From Cyanoderma ruficeps (taxonomy: Eukaryota; Chordata; Aves; Passeriformes; Timaliidae), in NCBI GenBank assembly GCA_008694505.1, contig VZDJ01000043.1:97597-161596 (forward strand): 64,000 nt of DNA, read 5' to 3'. Below are positions 1 through 12,381 of this stretch, piece after piece. The position numbers were made by a program, and so were the translations under genes. Positions within the stretch are counted from its first letter, which is position 1. The number at the start of each line of letters is the position of its first letter. The notes beneath the pieces are model-generated. The model was not told the origin of the DNA. It saw only the letters and a program-made list of their open reading frames with translations, and searched no databases.

Positions 1-540
1 AAATTAAAAAAAAAAAAAAGAATTTTAATAGATTCTCAAGAATTCCTCTGGAAACATAATTACGAAATGAGGAAATGACTTCCAGATATGAAGTAGTTTC
101 CAAGACGGAGGGTGAAATACTTCAAGAAACAATGATTATCCACAAAAAGGTGAAACTGGTGTGTGATTAGAGTCTTTTTTAAAATATTGTTAAACTTCCT
201 GCAGATTTAGACGTTGCAAAATCACATGCCTGCTTGTGACTGTAAAGCTGATGAGCATGAGTGCATTTGGAAAGTGAACACAGAAAATTTGGGAACAAAG
301 TAAATTTTGGGAGGAAGAAAACAAATCAGAATTTTATTAAATTTCTTGATCAGGAAAACAAAAAGGAATTTTCGTCAATTCTGTCAGTTTAATGTGTTTT
401 CATAACTGAAAATCAAGAAAGTGGTGTAAAGGAGTGAATTACTGTGCCTTGATTGTTCAGTTATTCTTGGTTTCTCCTTCAAGGTCTTTCGGATTTGCCT
501 GAGTTGGTCACAGCATGGTGTGGGCCATTTACTTAAGAAT
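1..540. other. Unique noncoding DNA, nothing recognised
   Basis: AT-rich sequence that opens with a poly(A) stretch at the window edge. An antisense open frame of about 111 codons (384-719) crosses this block and the CR1 tail that follows. It has no recognisable domain and is best read as chance. Confidence 0.6.
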
Positions 541-603
541 TGGACTTGATGATCCTTCTGGACCTCTTTCAACTTCCAACTCAGAATATTCTGTGATTCA
601 GAG
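541..603 (+). mobile_element. CR1 LINE, extreme 3' tail fragment
   Basis: The sequence reads TTGGACTTGATGATCC, then a TTCCAACTCAGAATATTC block and one copy of the TGTGATTC end. This is the conserved last 60 or so bases of bird CR1 elements in the sense direction. About ten extra bases sit between the GATCC and TTCCAACTC blocks, so the copy is old or rearranged. No coding part is left. CR1 elements are usually 5'-truncated, so a tail-only copy is normal. Confidence 0.75.
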
Positions 604-3600
604 ACTAAAGTGGAGCAACACAGCAACCTTTTGTGTTGAAAAAGCCAACACGGGTACATCATACTGCACCTGAACCACATCATCACTACAAAGAATTGAG
701 TCTGGCAAATCACGACCATGCAGGACCAAGTCCTTTCTTCTCATTTAAAAGCAGATGAACTCCTACTTGGAGAACTTGAGAGGGAGGAGGAATAAATCTG
801 GATCTCCTTCCATTGTCCCAGCCCCATCCCATGTCCTGGCTCATCCTCCCCAGGACCTGCGCTCTAACTTGGGTTCGACACTGGGCACAGGATGGGTGAG
901 GGTTGTGTGATTATTCATCTGGCAGAAGTATTTCCATGTCATCATGCTCAGGCCAAACAGAAGGGAGGATTTCCCTGAAAGCCTGCTGCTGCCAGCACAG
1001 GCTGGAGGGAGGATGGGTCCTGACTTATGCAATCAAGAGGGAATTGAAAGAAAACTGGACCTGGCAATACAAGCATGTGCCTGGCCACGCCACCAATACA
1101 ACATCCAGTCAGGGATGATTAATACTATGCTGGTTGGCAATTTCTTTTTTTTCTTGAATTTAAATGAAAGTTGAACAATCCCCTTAAACCTCCTGACTAA
1201 GAAATCAGCGGCCTTTTCAAGAAAATTGTTACCACACTGCTTTCTCCTCTTTGAAAGTCCATATGGACAGATAAACTGAGAATAGAACAACCACATCTGA
1301 CTTAAAGCCCAACATACAAATTATTACCACTGTGATCATCTCATTTCCCCTGGACTAGCATTAGGCCAGGAGCCAGACTCTTTGAAAACTCTGTTTAAGT
1401 TAAAGACTGAACTGAGGTGGAGAAGAAGCCGGCTCTGAAGCGCTGTGTGTATGAAAGAGTAAATATAGGGTTATGTATAAATCTTCACTCTGTAAGGCCT
1501 TGGACACTCTTAATGTTTAGATTTTTCTGTGGCTTGAGGTCTGGAATAAAATCTAGTCCTCGTACTATTGCACACAGAAGAGATTGATGGCTCTTGTCCA
1601 AACCAAGAAGTGAATTCAATAAAAAATGAGCAGGAAGGGAAAAAACTGACTTTTCTTGAGTTTGTTGGGAGATCAAGCTGTGTCACTTGTATCCTAGCAC
1701 AGGGGCCACGTCCTGAGCAGCAGAAACTTGGATAAAAAAGTTTCTCTTTCCTGTAGTATTCTTTTTCATGGAAAGATGGAATTCAGAAAAGCCAAGCACA
1801 AACATTTGGCTGGAAGGTTCATGTTGATCAGGCAAGATGAAGGTGTCATGAAGGATGGGATTAAGGGCCCACAAAAAAAGGTGGAAGAGCACTCAGATCA
1901 GAAACTTTAGATGCAGCAGCACTCCCAATACCACTGAGGGGATGCATTTCTGTCAGTGGTTCCTCTCCAGTTTAGATGGATCTCCACAGAAACTGTGAGG
2001 TTGAATTCCGAGTATATGCAAGAAGAAGGGAAAAAATTCTGAGACCAAATGGAGATGTAACAAGAAGTTAAGCAAATGGATTTATTTCTCCTGAAAGGAA
2101 CCACATATCTCCACATCTATTTGCTTCACTGTGAATTTCTCTTCTGCCTGTTTTCATTTTAGATCCTTTAAGATAACAGGGGTCAAACTTTGGGCTCTTC
2201 CACAGCACAGGACCACACGCAGATGTAGGACTTCATTATATGATGGACTATTAATTTCTCTTCAAACTTTTGTTTTCCTTTGTTTTTCAGTAGTAGCCCT
2301 GTGACTTCTGTCATCACCTTTGAAGCTGAATGAGTCCTCCAGAGGCTACTACATGAAATATGACACAAAGTTAGGATTTATAAAGTAGAAAAGTCATCAT
2401 CTCATAAGGACTTCTGCACAGGTCAGATCCAAGGAGAAAGTTTCTGTAGTATGTGGTCTCAAGAAGTAAAAGAATTTTTACCTAAATTGTCCTTATATAT
2501 AAATAAAATTTGAAAAAAACTAAAGAATATTCCATTTTTAGCAGTGCATGGAATATATTTTTGTGGAAGCAAAGTAGAGGAGAAAAAAAGAATACTAAAA
2601 ACAAATAAGGAGGAACAAAGTAAGTCATACCCTCACCCTCTGTTAGGTCCAATTGCTGCAAGAAAAATTGGTTGCTTGTTGCAGCTGATTATAACATCTT
2701 GTGAACATACTGCTTACTTGTTTTGGCAGTGAGCCTATGACTACAGAATTCAGACCAGCTCCTCACATCAGATTCAAGGCCACAAAGAGGGGAAGGAAAA
2801 AAAACCCAGCCAGAGAAACAAGGTGATGGGTTTTTATCATCCCTAAGTGGTTCTCTGGAGATCAATAGCTAGAAGAACTTTATCCTTTCATTTGCTTTCA
2901 AATGGTCATGTATTTCATTCAGATTGATTTTTTTTCCTTTGTAATTTTAATTTGTTTGTAAACATGTTCTAATATTTGGTATCTAGCCTGTACCATGTCA
3001 GCTGCATGGGAACAAAGCATGTGTATAACACCATATATTTTTGTTTTTAAGTGAACTGAAGCATGTTCCCAGCCTTCTTTGGAGAGTATTTCTGGATGTG
3101 GACTGGTGTTTTACTGAAACCCCCACACAACTGGCTTAGGATTTTTTGAGGTTGATGCTGCTGTCAGCAATAGTGCTCAGGGAATGAATCACAATAACAA
3201 AAGGGGTGTGAATATACAAAATGGACACTGATTTGAAAGTGTGAATGAGCACACCTGAGGCAGATCTCTCAGCCTGCACACCTGGAGGCTGTTCCGCTTT
3301 CATATTGTTGTTACCTTTAAATACCTTCTACTTCCATTTTCATTAAATTCCCAATGGTCAGTACTCGGGAACCTTCTCTTGTCAGGCCAACCTAGTTACA
3401 GATATTTATTCATCACTCATTAATCACAACAGACAAGTCTGAAACAGTTACCCAGCACAATAATATTTATCTGGGTTTTTTTTTCCATAACAAATTAAAG
3501 ATATTAATCTTTGCTGATTAAATATTTCTGATGGCTCTTGTTGGGGAACACTCCTTTTCCTGAACAGCCCCATCTGTTCCTTTTCTGTTGCCCGGCCTGG

Positions 3601-4727
3601 CTGGAGTCTCCCGTGGTGACTCGTGTGAGCAGAGCAGATGTGCATCAGGGATTGTGAAATTGGTCACTGGTGGTGGAAACACCACTGAGGATTGCCAGGC
3701 ACAGCCCAGAGCAGGTTCCAGGGGCTGGCCCCTGCAGAGCACTTGCAGAGTCAGCACCAAAACAGCACCCAGGGCATGTCAGGGGCTACTCCTCTCCAGA
3801 GAAGAGTGCTGGGAGCTGTGATCTTGTGCTGTTAAAAGCTTGTCACCAGCCTCCAGGAATGGCCTGCTTATTTTCTTCGAGGCCTTTGGAGGCTTCCCTC
3901 TCCCAAAGTTGCTGGAGAATGGACTAATGAATATCTTCCAAATTGATGCCTTTCATGGATATCCAAGCTCTGGGAAGACGGACAATAATTCGTCAGCATT
4001 CTGCCTCTCTGAAAGTGATGCAGAGATTGACCTCTGTGCAGAGCTTCCTGCCAGTTCCTGAGCAGTTTTGATTGCTGCTGCTCAGGTATTTGCTGCACAG
4101 ATTGCATCAGTCAAAATGCTCCATCTATATCTAATTATTATTATTCTCCCCTTATCACCTATCAAGAGTGCCAATTAGTATAAGGAGTAGAATATGAAGG
4201 GATAAGATCTCTGAGTGAGCAATTTCCCAGCAATTAATACCAGGCAAATTGCCATCTGTCAAACACCTGTTGGTTTCCTGGTAATAAACTGGGGAATGTT
4301 TGAGATGTATGGCAAAGGAACAGAGAAATAAAAGGGTAAAACAGAAGGAATATGCAAACGGAAGGAATATGCATACAAGTCATGTTGCAACATGGAAGAG
4401 AGACTTTAGGGGCAAAAGAAAATTAACTTTTCAGGGCTGGAACGTGGGGACTTCCAGAAAACTCAGGATTGGTTGATCTGACGTGTAGATTTCCTTGTTT
4501 TCACACATTGTGTGAATTTGAAAAGACTGAGTCCCTGTCAAAGGTTTGGATTACTTGGATTAAACTCATAATTGCCCTTGTACAGGCAAGGATGGTGTCA
4601 CAGGTGGGACCCATCCTATTGCTGCATCACAGTGTCCAAAAGAAATATTTACTCAGCTAAGAAGGCATTTGTGGGTGTGTTTTGGCATATCATCAGTCAA
4701 ATCAAGGTGTTTGCCAACGAATGGCAG
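604..4727. other. Unique noncoding DNA; slightly GC-richer at 3540-4080
   Basis: No repeat family or exon with good splice sites is seen. 3540-4080 is richer in G and C than its surroundings and is open in several frames on both strands at once, which is typical of composition rather than coding. A 13-bp direct repeat, GAAGGAATATGCA, occurs at 4344-4356 and 4361-4373. Confidence 0.55.
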
Positions 4728-4751
4728 NAAAAAAAAAAAAAAAAAAAAAAA
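4728..4751. repeat. Single N followed by poly(A) tract
   Basis: One ambiguous base at 4728 is followed by 23 A residues. The N probably marks a homopolymer-length or base-calling problem. Confidence 0.9.
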
Positions 4752-5000
4752 GCCTTAGCCCAGGGGTCATATGGTCATTCCATAGAGAATGTGTAGCCTT
4801 TAACCACCAACCTCAGCAGGGATGAGATGGTACAGAACAGAGGATCAGAGTTTGGTTTTTTTCCCTTTCCTTATCCTTGAGGGTATCCACTTTGCCCACA
4901 GTGACTTTGGCATAGAAAAAGGCTACCTGATGTTTGGCAGCTGTGCACTGACACATTATCCCCCACAGCAAGACAGCAGGATGAAGAATATGTGGTCTTA
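4752..5000. other. Unique noncoding DNA, nothing recognised
   Basis: Short unique stretch between the poly(A) tract and the CR1 fragment. Frames on both strands stay open across it and run into the CR1 piece, with no family signature. Confidence 0.5.
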
Positions 5001-5122
5001 TCATGGAATCATAGAACACCTTGTGTTGGAAGGGGCTATAGAGATTATCCAGTTCCAGCCCGCACACCATGGACAGGGGTGCCACCCACTTTATCATGAT
5101 GTGATGTGACTTGAACACCACT
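5001..5122 (-). mobile_element. CR1 LINE, 3' end fragment
   Basis: The + strand begins TCATGGAATCATAGAA and continues with TTGGAAGGGGCTATAGAGAT. It then runs through a CCAGTTCCAGCCC block and a GACAGGGGTGCCACCCAC block to CTTGAACACC. This is the reverse complement of the bird CR1 3' end, so the element points left. The copy is diverged from the common consensus and only its last 120 or so bases remain. The right-hand limit is approximate. Confidence 0.88.
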
Positions 5123-8100
5123 GCAGATGCAGCCTGACTCTATTTTGCTTTCTTTCAAGTTTCTTCTCAGCCACAACTGGCTGGAGAATTCTTCTGTTGA
5201 TTTCAGTCACCTGCTTTAACTGCTAATGCTGCCTGTGTCTTCTTGACACTGCTTTTTAGGTGCTTTCTCATTAGAAGTTTTCCAGCACTGCCCTAACCCA
5301 GCTGTGACTCTCTGTTAGGCGAGCATAAATCAATTTCTGACAATAACAGTTACTGCCTGCCCTTGGCTGCAGTCAGAATTAACCAGGGCAATGAAGTAGG
5401 AGTATTTTCATTCAAACACCCACAGACAGATAGCAAAATGCTCCTGGTCAGTGATGGATGAGCCTTTATGAGCCAAGGTCTGTAGCTACAGCAACTCTTT
5501 AGCATAGCACTGACTCAATTATCAATCACGTAGGCAGTGCTCCTAAAGGAGGAGCAGGGACCTGTGCCCTTCTTTGAGGACTCATCTATCAACCTCACCA
5601 ACACAGAGGCTTAACCTGAACGTGTCAAACAGGTCTAGGTTTGCACCCAAGCCTCTTAAAGAAATATTGACTGTAAACGGTGTTTCACTGCATTCTGCCC
5701 TAGAAATTGGCAGCTAATCATGACAAATAGCTCTATCTGTACTAAAAAATCAGTCATGACTGCTTGATAGATGGGTATTATCCAAACAGAGCAGGCAGAG
5801 CCCTCTTGTAAACAAGAGGTTAACTAGCCCAAACCAACTGAGAAAGGCTCCTTTGACTCTCTTTAGCCCAGCATTTTTTCATATCAAACGTCAAACATCT
5901 CAGGTCTGTACGAAGGAGGCAGCAGCATCCAGGCATGTCTTTGTTCACAGAGTGGCCACAGTAGCTTCTGGCTGTGTGGCAGGCCACAGATGAAAAACAG
6001 GGGATGGATGCTCCATCTGCTCCTCACACCACAATCCTTTGCCAAATGCAGACCACAAAACAGCATTAGAATTCCCTCGTGATGAGGAACCATCCATCTG
6101 TTTCACACATTGTCCCTCCTGGCTCGGGAAACTATTTTACATCCTCTCCCCTTTACCACATTTGCTTCCCAAACAGTATTTTTTATGCTAGAGCATAATC
6201 AGGAGGTGAGCAGCGGAAAGTGCTCCTCATGGTCCACCCAAGGGTACAGGAGAGTGCTTGCTTGAAGGCTATTTTTATCCCTCTGGAAGTTTTAAACTGG
6301 GTGTGCAAAACATACTGCCTTTCCTAGAAGTTCTTGGGTTTTTAAAATCCTTCTTCTTCCAGAAAACAAACAAACAAACAAACAAACAAATGAAACACTT
6401 TCTGAGAAAATAAACTCTTTATTTATAAAAAGATGAAAAAGAAACATGTAGAACACAGATGAGCTAAAAGGTGAATGACAATTCAACTTGGCAAAGTTGA
6501 GGAGATTTGTTTCCTCACCTTATGCAAATGTACAAGAACTTGAAACATTTCCTTTTACATTTCCTAGTTTTGAAGACTAGAATCAAAATCTCAATATTAG
6601 CAAGCTGCAAATCAGCAGAAGCTGATACTATACCAAATTAGTTTTCCTTATATGATATATCATTTACTAAGTCAACACACATTATTGTACAAAAGCCTTT
6701 GCATATCTGTAACTAATTCTCTGTGAGTACGCACTCATATTTCTTAACATATATTTTATCTAAGTGATAAATATATGCTTTTGTTTTTTATTTTTTGGAA
6801 AAGACAACTGTAGTACTGGAAATCTTTTCAGTTTGCATAGCTGAAATTAGACTTTTCTGTTGTATATGGCCTCATAAAACTGAGAAAACTCTGGATGTTT
6901 CTGTTACTTCAGCATCTCTGATTGTTTGATATCAGGGACCAAACATGTTGAGTTTTAAGCTAAGCTGGTCTCCTTGGAGAAGGTGATTATATAAAAACAA
7001 AATAAATTAATCACTTGGACTTTAGAGCTTGAGGTGATCTATCAAGCCTTCATGCTCTTTTAGACAGAAAGAAGTTTGTCTGATAGCAAAGGAGTGAAGA
7101 CCTCTTTCATCACTATAAATAACCTCAGCCTGGTAATTTTCCAGTTTGTTCAACACTTGAACACGATTTTTATCACATGAGGTTCCCAGGCAGGATTTTA
7201 TCTAACCTCCTTTTTAAAAAGTGATGTCCAGGTTTTAGCAAGGTGCGATATACTGCATACAACGTGATTTTCTGTTCTAATTTAGAAGGCTTTCTTCATT
7301 TCTAGCTGTGTAAAACCATGATGATTTTGAGGAAACAGCCTGTCAGAAACACAGATTTAGGTGGATTTATAGCTAGTTGCCTTCTCAGAGGTTGAACCAT
7401 TTGGGAGATAGGTTACAAAAATACAACAGGAGATACAAACTGTATGACTCAGTAATGGCATTTTTAAGAAAAGGAAAATTGCTTTTAGAGACTGGATAGC
7501 AAAAAGTTACAATGAATATTGTTTGCTCGAGTTGGTATGAGGCTTTCTTTCCTTATCTTTGTTTGTAAAACAGAACAGATGTAAATCCAGTGACATTTTA
7601 TCTTTGAAAAGTAATGGTCTAGGATCTTAAATCTTTTATGAAACTAACTCACAGTGGCATGGTGATATCAAGGGACTGGGAAATAGGCAAAACTTCTAAG
7701 TGTATGATTTTTGCTGCAGGAGATAATGCCAGGGAAGAAAAAGGGCATGGCAAAGCTCCATTGGATTTGAGAAATTGACCTTGTGTTCACTTTGAAGTCC
7801 TGGGAGACAGGGGGGTGGAAGATCAAGCACTAAAACTTCCGACACTCAGTTTCACTTGGAATCATTACTGACTTGGAATCGTCAGTAACAGTTTAATCAG
7901 AGAGGAATGTTAATTAAGGCTTTAGGCCCTATGTATAGATGCTAATTAATTAAATGTGTTGATTAGCATTTTGTATTTATACATTCCATGTATTGAACAT
8001 GGAACAGGCTGGGCAAATTCTACACAGAAGTGCCACGTGTAAGGTAATTCAGGGCTGTTATTTGCGGGGCTGTTGATGGGCACTGTGGTGGCTCTAATTT

Positions 8101-10273
8101 GAATAAACTGGTTCTGCCGCCTAGAAACCAGACCCGGATGAGTTTGCTTTTTCCTGGTACCTGTGCTGCACCCAAGGAAAAAGAGATACAAGATTAAAGG
8201 AGGGAAACTGAGCTGCTACTGTGAGTGCACAGGTAGATGCATCCCCATTTAATTAACTATTCAATACTGAGTGGAGGGTAGTGGCAGCACAGACGAAGTC
8301 TCAAGTGTCAGGTCTGCATGGAATAGCTGCCACTCTGCAGGTAGTTTGGGGTTTGGGAGACACATTCTTTTTTTAAGGGATGTTTGGGATAATGTCACTC
8401 TTTTTAACAGTCTTGCTTCAGTGTACCATAACAGCCACTTTCTTCTCCCTTTATAAAATCATTTGGCTTATTATTAAGGTGTCTCAGGAATAACTCTTGC
8501 CAAAGTTAAGACCCACTAATGTTGTTGCTGAGTTCCAGTGAATTACTTAAGTGTAGGGACTTGAAAGAGCCCTCAGGAACCAGGAGTATCTACAACTGAA
8601 CTAAAGATATCAAACCTCTAGCAAAGCTATTGAGAAAATGGATTAAAGTTGGGTCATTAATTTCAGAAGAAAGAAAAATCACCACAGACCCTTACGTCCA
8701 GCTTCAAATAAATGTTAAGCTGCTGGCTTTAGAGAAATCTGGTTAAGTTTAAGATTAGCTGTGTCAATCCCATGAATCACTGTTAACAGTTTGGGAAACT
8801 GTCCGTGTTTCCATTGAGGAAACATTAGCAAATACTTCCAGCACTCCCTTTGTGAATTACAAAAATTAATTGAAATATAGTAGAGTCTAAGTGTAGGATT
8901 ACTTCTGTTTAATTAAACAAATGTTAGTGATGTCATGAACACCAGTGATGTCATGACCTTCCCAATGTTGTGACAGAACCTGGGAAGTGGAGCTGTGGAA
9001 AAGTTGATGAGCTTGTAGACGCACAGTGTAAACCAGCTTGTAATATCCTGGGATTTCCTTGTCGATTTAAGCCACAAGTAGATCTTTTATCCACAGATTA
9101 TCTGCCTCTTGCTCTTGTTTAGTCAATCACAATACTACAGATACAACAAAAAATGAGCCAGTAACTGATCTCAAACTCCAGAGGTGAATTTCTCAAGTTC
9201 GCCCATAGCAAGGGATGGTTTTCTTACCACCCACACATTGTTTTGCTTATGTGAAACAAAAATCTGACAAGCTTTCAAAAAGCTCCACCTCTGATTCTCT
9301 TGCTGTTATTCTCATCATTGTTAACGCAAAATCACTGCTTGCCGAGGCCAACAACTTTCTGTGTTTCATTTTTTTCTGGACCACACCTGCTTAACCACTA
9401 GTAAAACAACTAGTCAAAAAATAATAAAATGGTATTAAGTGCATATTCCATATATGTTGATAGATATGGAAGAACAGGTTCAGCTTTTTTTCCCTATTGT
9501 CACTTCTGAAATGTAAAAATGTCAATATTTCTAGGTTACAAACATCATCATACATGAGGATTCACATCTGGGCTTTTTATTAACAGTTTTAGAGAAAACA
9601 TAACAATAAGCAATTGAATTAAAAGAGTGTGGAGTCACATGATATAGAACTTTTAAAAATTCCCTACAGGAAAATATGAATCAAGATTATCTTCCTCTCT
9701 GTCAAGTGGCATGTTCAATGCTCAGTATCCATTCTTTAGCTCTTCTCCACTGTTAATGTCTGTTAGTTCAGAATCTTGAATCATCCCGAATCCATGGTAA
9801 CTTGCTGGTGTATTCAAGTATTTCCTGTGGGAAATACTTATTCCCACTGTCCTGACAATGACTAAAAGTTCCTCATGAATAAAGAGATGCAAAATCAAAT
9901 AATGCCTCCTCTAAAAAACAAGACACTTTAAAGGGATAGATGGTGACTTTGATTTTCAGTAAAGTTTAGCTGTGTACCAAGTGAAACAAATTGCAGCTCT
10001 GACGAAATATTGTGTATTCCTTCTTCCTTCAGGAAATCCCAGTGTGTAGTGCCTGCTGATGATGTTTTTAGAGTCCATGACCTGTAAATAAATTTGAGTG
10101 GGTTTAAAAAAATTCTTTGCTCTTTTTACCAGTCAGGCATGAAAATCACGAACATACATTATTCTAAAAGAATCATCATTCAGTTATTACAATATGCGAG
10201 TGTGTGGCATTTGTGGGTTTAGTTTTTAAAGGGTAATGATTTGTTTTTCTTTCGCCAGCTTGCTTCCCTCTTT
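5123..10273. other. Long unique noncoding stretch
   Basis: No coding exon or transposon was recognised over about 5 kb. It holds a (CAAA)n microsatellite (6364-6390) and short symmetric elements at 7854-7888, 8926-8956 and 9816-9839, described in the findings. The block around 7850-7960 is rich in TAATTA-type homeodomain-like cores and could be a conserved noncoding element. Only alignment to other birds would show this. Confidence 0.5.
6364..6390. repeat. (CAAA)n microsatellite
   Basis: About six to seven tandem CAAA units. On the minus strand they translate as a VCLF repeat, which explains a spurious open frame there. Confidence 0.9.
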
Positions 10274-10380
10274 CATAGAATCATAGAATCATAGAACATA
10301 GAATGGTTTGGACTGAAAGGACCTTAATGACCAATCCCCCCTGCTATGGTCAGGGACACTTCCCTCCATTTCCTGCTTCA
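10274..10380 (-). mobile_element. CR1 LINE, 3' end fragment
   Basis: The + strand shows three overlapping CATAGAAT-type octamers, then GAATGGTTTGGACTGAAAGG, a CCTTAATGACCAATCCCC block and a GGTCAGGGACACTTCCC block. This is the antisense 3' end of a bird CR1. The octamer repeat at the left is the CR1 tail, so the element points left. About 100 bases remain, and the inner limit is approximate. Confidence 0.9.
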
Positions 10381-12381
10381 AAATGCAACTCTCCAGTTCC
10401 ACATTCATTTTTCTGGTTTAGTTCACCAGTAAGAAGGCTGAAAGGGTTTCAAGCAGTGTTGAGGAAATTAGTTGCTGAAGCTGTTGTTCAGCATGTAGAA
10501 AACACAGGAACAGGTAGAGCGAGTGGGAGTGGTGTGTTCCAAATCAGGAACATATGTGTGTGGCAACTGACCTGGCAAATCTTCTGTGCTTATTCCTAGG
10601 AGCATTATCCAAAAATGTGCTAGAAACCTGCCTATTTTGCTTCACCATCCAGGCCTTTCCAGTAAAAAGCCTGCACCCATGCTTTTTCCATAGTTTGCCT
10701 ATTNNNNNNNNNNNNNNNNNNNNNNNNNNNNNNNNNNNNNNNNNNNNNNNNNNNNNNNNNNNNNNNNNNNNNNNNNNNNNNNNNNNNNNNNNNNNNNNNN
10801 NNNNNNNNNNNNNNNNNNNNNNNNNNNNNNNNNNNNNNNNNNNNNNNNNNNNNNNNNNNNNNNGCTTTTTTTTTTTTTTTCCTGCATGTTAGGGGGTTTG
10901 CCTGTGGCAGCTCAGGGTGCACAATGTCCCCAGGTGGCCACTGCCCCTTTGGTTAGAGAGCAGGTGATCCATGTGCACACAAGTTGGTGTCTGTCCTGGT
11001 GTTCCTCCAACAGGAATTTTTTCTTCTGTTGTTTCTCACTTTCCTCAAAAGTTAAATCTTTGCAGACCAGTTTGGTCATGTTTGCAGTTTTGTGGAAATA
11101 CAAAAAAAACAATTCATTTTGCAAATGGGCAGAGTGATCAGGTGGGAAAGAAGATGTATGCAGAACTTTCTTCAAAGAGTTTCTTGGTAGAGAGAGGCTC
11201 CTTGCAGATTTCATGTTTCATTAAAAAAAAAAACCAAAAAAAAACCCCAAAACAACAAAACAGTTGTTCGTATGAGATTTGCAACTGAAGAGATGCAACT
11301 CAGCTTTTGAAAAGCTTCTTCAAACTGAAGCTGCTCTGAATCATCCTCTAAACTGTTGTCTGATGGAAATGCTGTCTTTGTGACAAGATGTGGCATAATA
11401 TCTCTTTTGGTGAATTTTCCATATTTTTTAAGACTTAAAATTAATGTATTTTTAACTAACACTTTTGTTTGATTCTCCGTTCCTTTCTTCCCAATATTTT
11501 TTTATAATTTGACTACTTGAAATGTAGAATTGTTTTCATAATGCGAGGGAGTTTTATGGCTGTGAGATTTTGAACAGTTTTCTATCTGAACACATCAGTT
11601 TATTCAAGTTTTTTTTTTTTCCATTTCAGGTAATACAGTATGAACTCACCTTTAAAAATCTTCGTTTTCTTTTTCATTATTAAGTTCATCTGCTAAAAAT
11701 GTAATTGAAGGGGAATTGAATTGTAACTGAGTTGAAGGGGAAATACATTAAATTAACCCCAAAGCAATAATACATGCTTTTTAGGATTTTTTAATATTTG
11801 AGGCAAAATTTATTTGAGGCAAAATTTAGCTGTACTTTAATGTGCTTGTTGCTATCTCTCCAAAATACAGAATGCTGGGATTGTATTTTGGATCTCTCTT
11901 GCTTCAGAAAAGAAACGCCTTGGTAAAGAATTAAAAATCTTTTTTACACAATTTTATACTATTTTTATACTATTACTTCACTTGAAATTATGATACAAAT
12001 ACTTTTGATACATGGTACCTTCTTTAAAATCAAGGCATATACAGACAATAAAATTGTATACAATTACACAAGAATAGTTAAGATGAAAAATTTTTCATTG
12101 AAATTATTCTCATTTTTTTAACATGTTCATTGACCCAATGTCACAGTGAACTGCCTTGTTTTCTGTGAATGTATATGATATTTTATGTAAACCTAGCCAG
12201 CTGCTATTATCATTATTTGATCCAATCTGTTGTTGTAAACACCAATAAAATGACTGTTTACAGAGGGAAAGGCATATATAAACAAAAACAATCAGAGCTT
12301 TGGTCTTCGCATTGAAGCCTCCAGAATAAGCCAACATGAAAATGGGTCTCTGCATTCCACAGTTTGTGATTTTCTTCTTAC
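10381..12381. other. Noncoding DNA with an assembly gap
   Basis: Unique sequence flanks the gap at 10704-10863. A perfect 16-bp tandem duplication lies at 11796-11827. Several poly(T)/poly(A) runs occur (10865-10880, 11222-11232, 11611-11621). No exon was recognised. A 138-codon antisense frame (12110-12526) runs into the LTR and shows no family signature. Confidence 0.5.
10704..10863. other. Assembly gap (160 N)
   Basis: A run of N with a poly(T) tract directly on its right. Open frames running through it are artefacts. Confidence 0.99.

Noticed and set aside
384..719. Antisense 111-codon open frame
   Set aside because: It overlaps a CR1 3' tail, has an unlikely composition and shows no known domain or splice context.
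3540..4080. Possible GC-rich promoter or CpG island
   Set aside because: GC is only moderately raised and CpG is scarce. No TATA/Inr layout or exon lies downstream.
10554..10922. Open frames across 10704-10863
   Set aside because: They are held open only by N bases.
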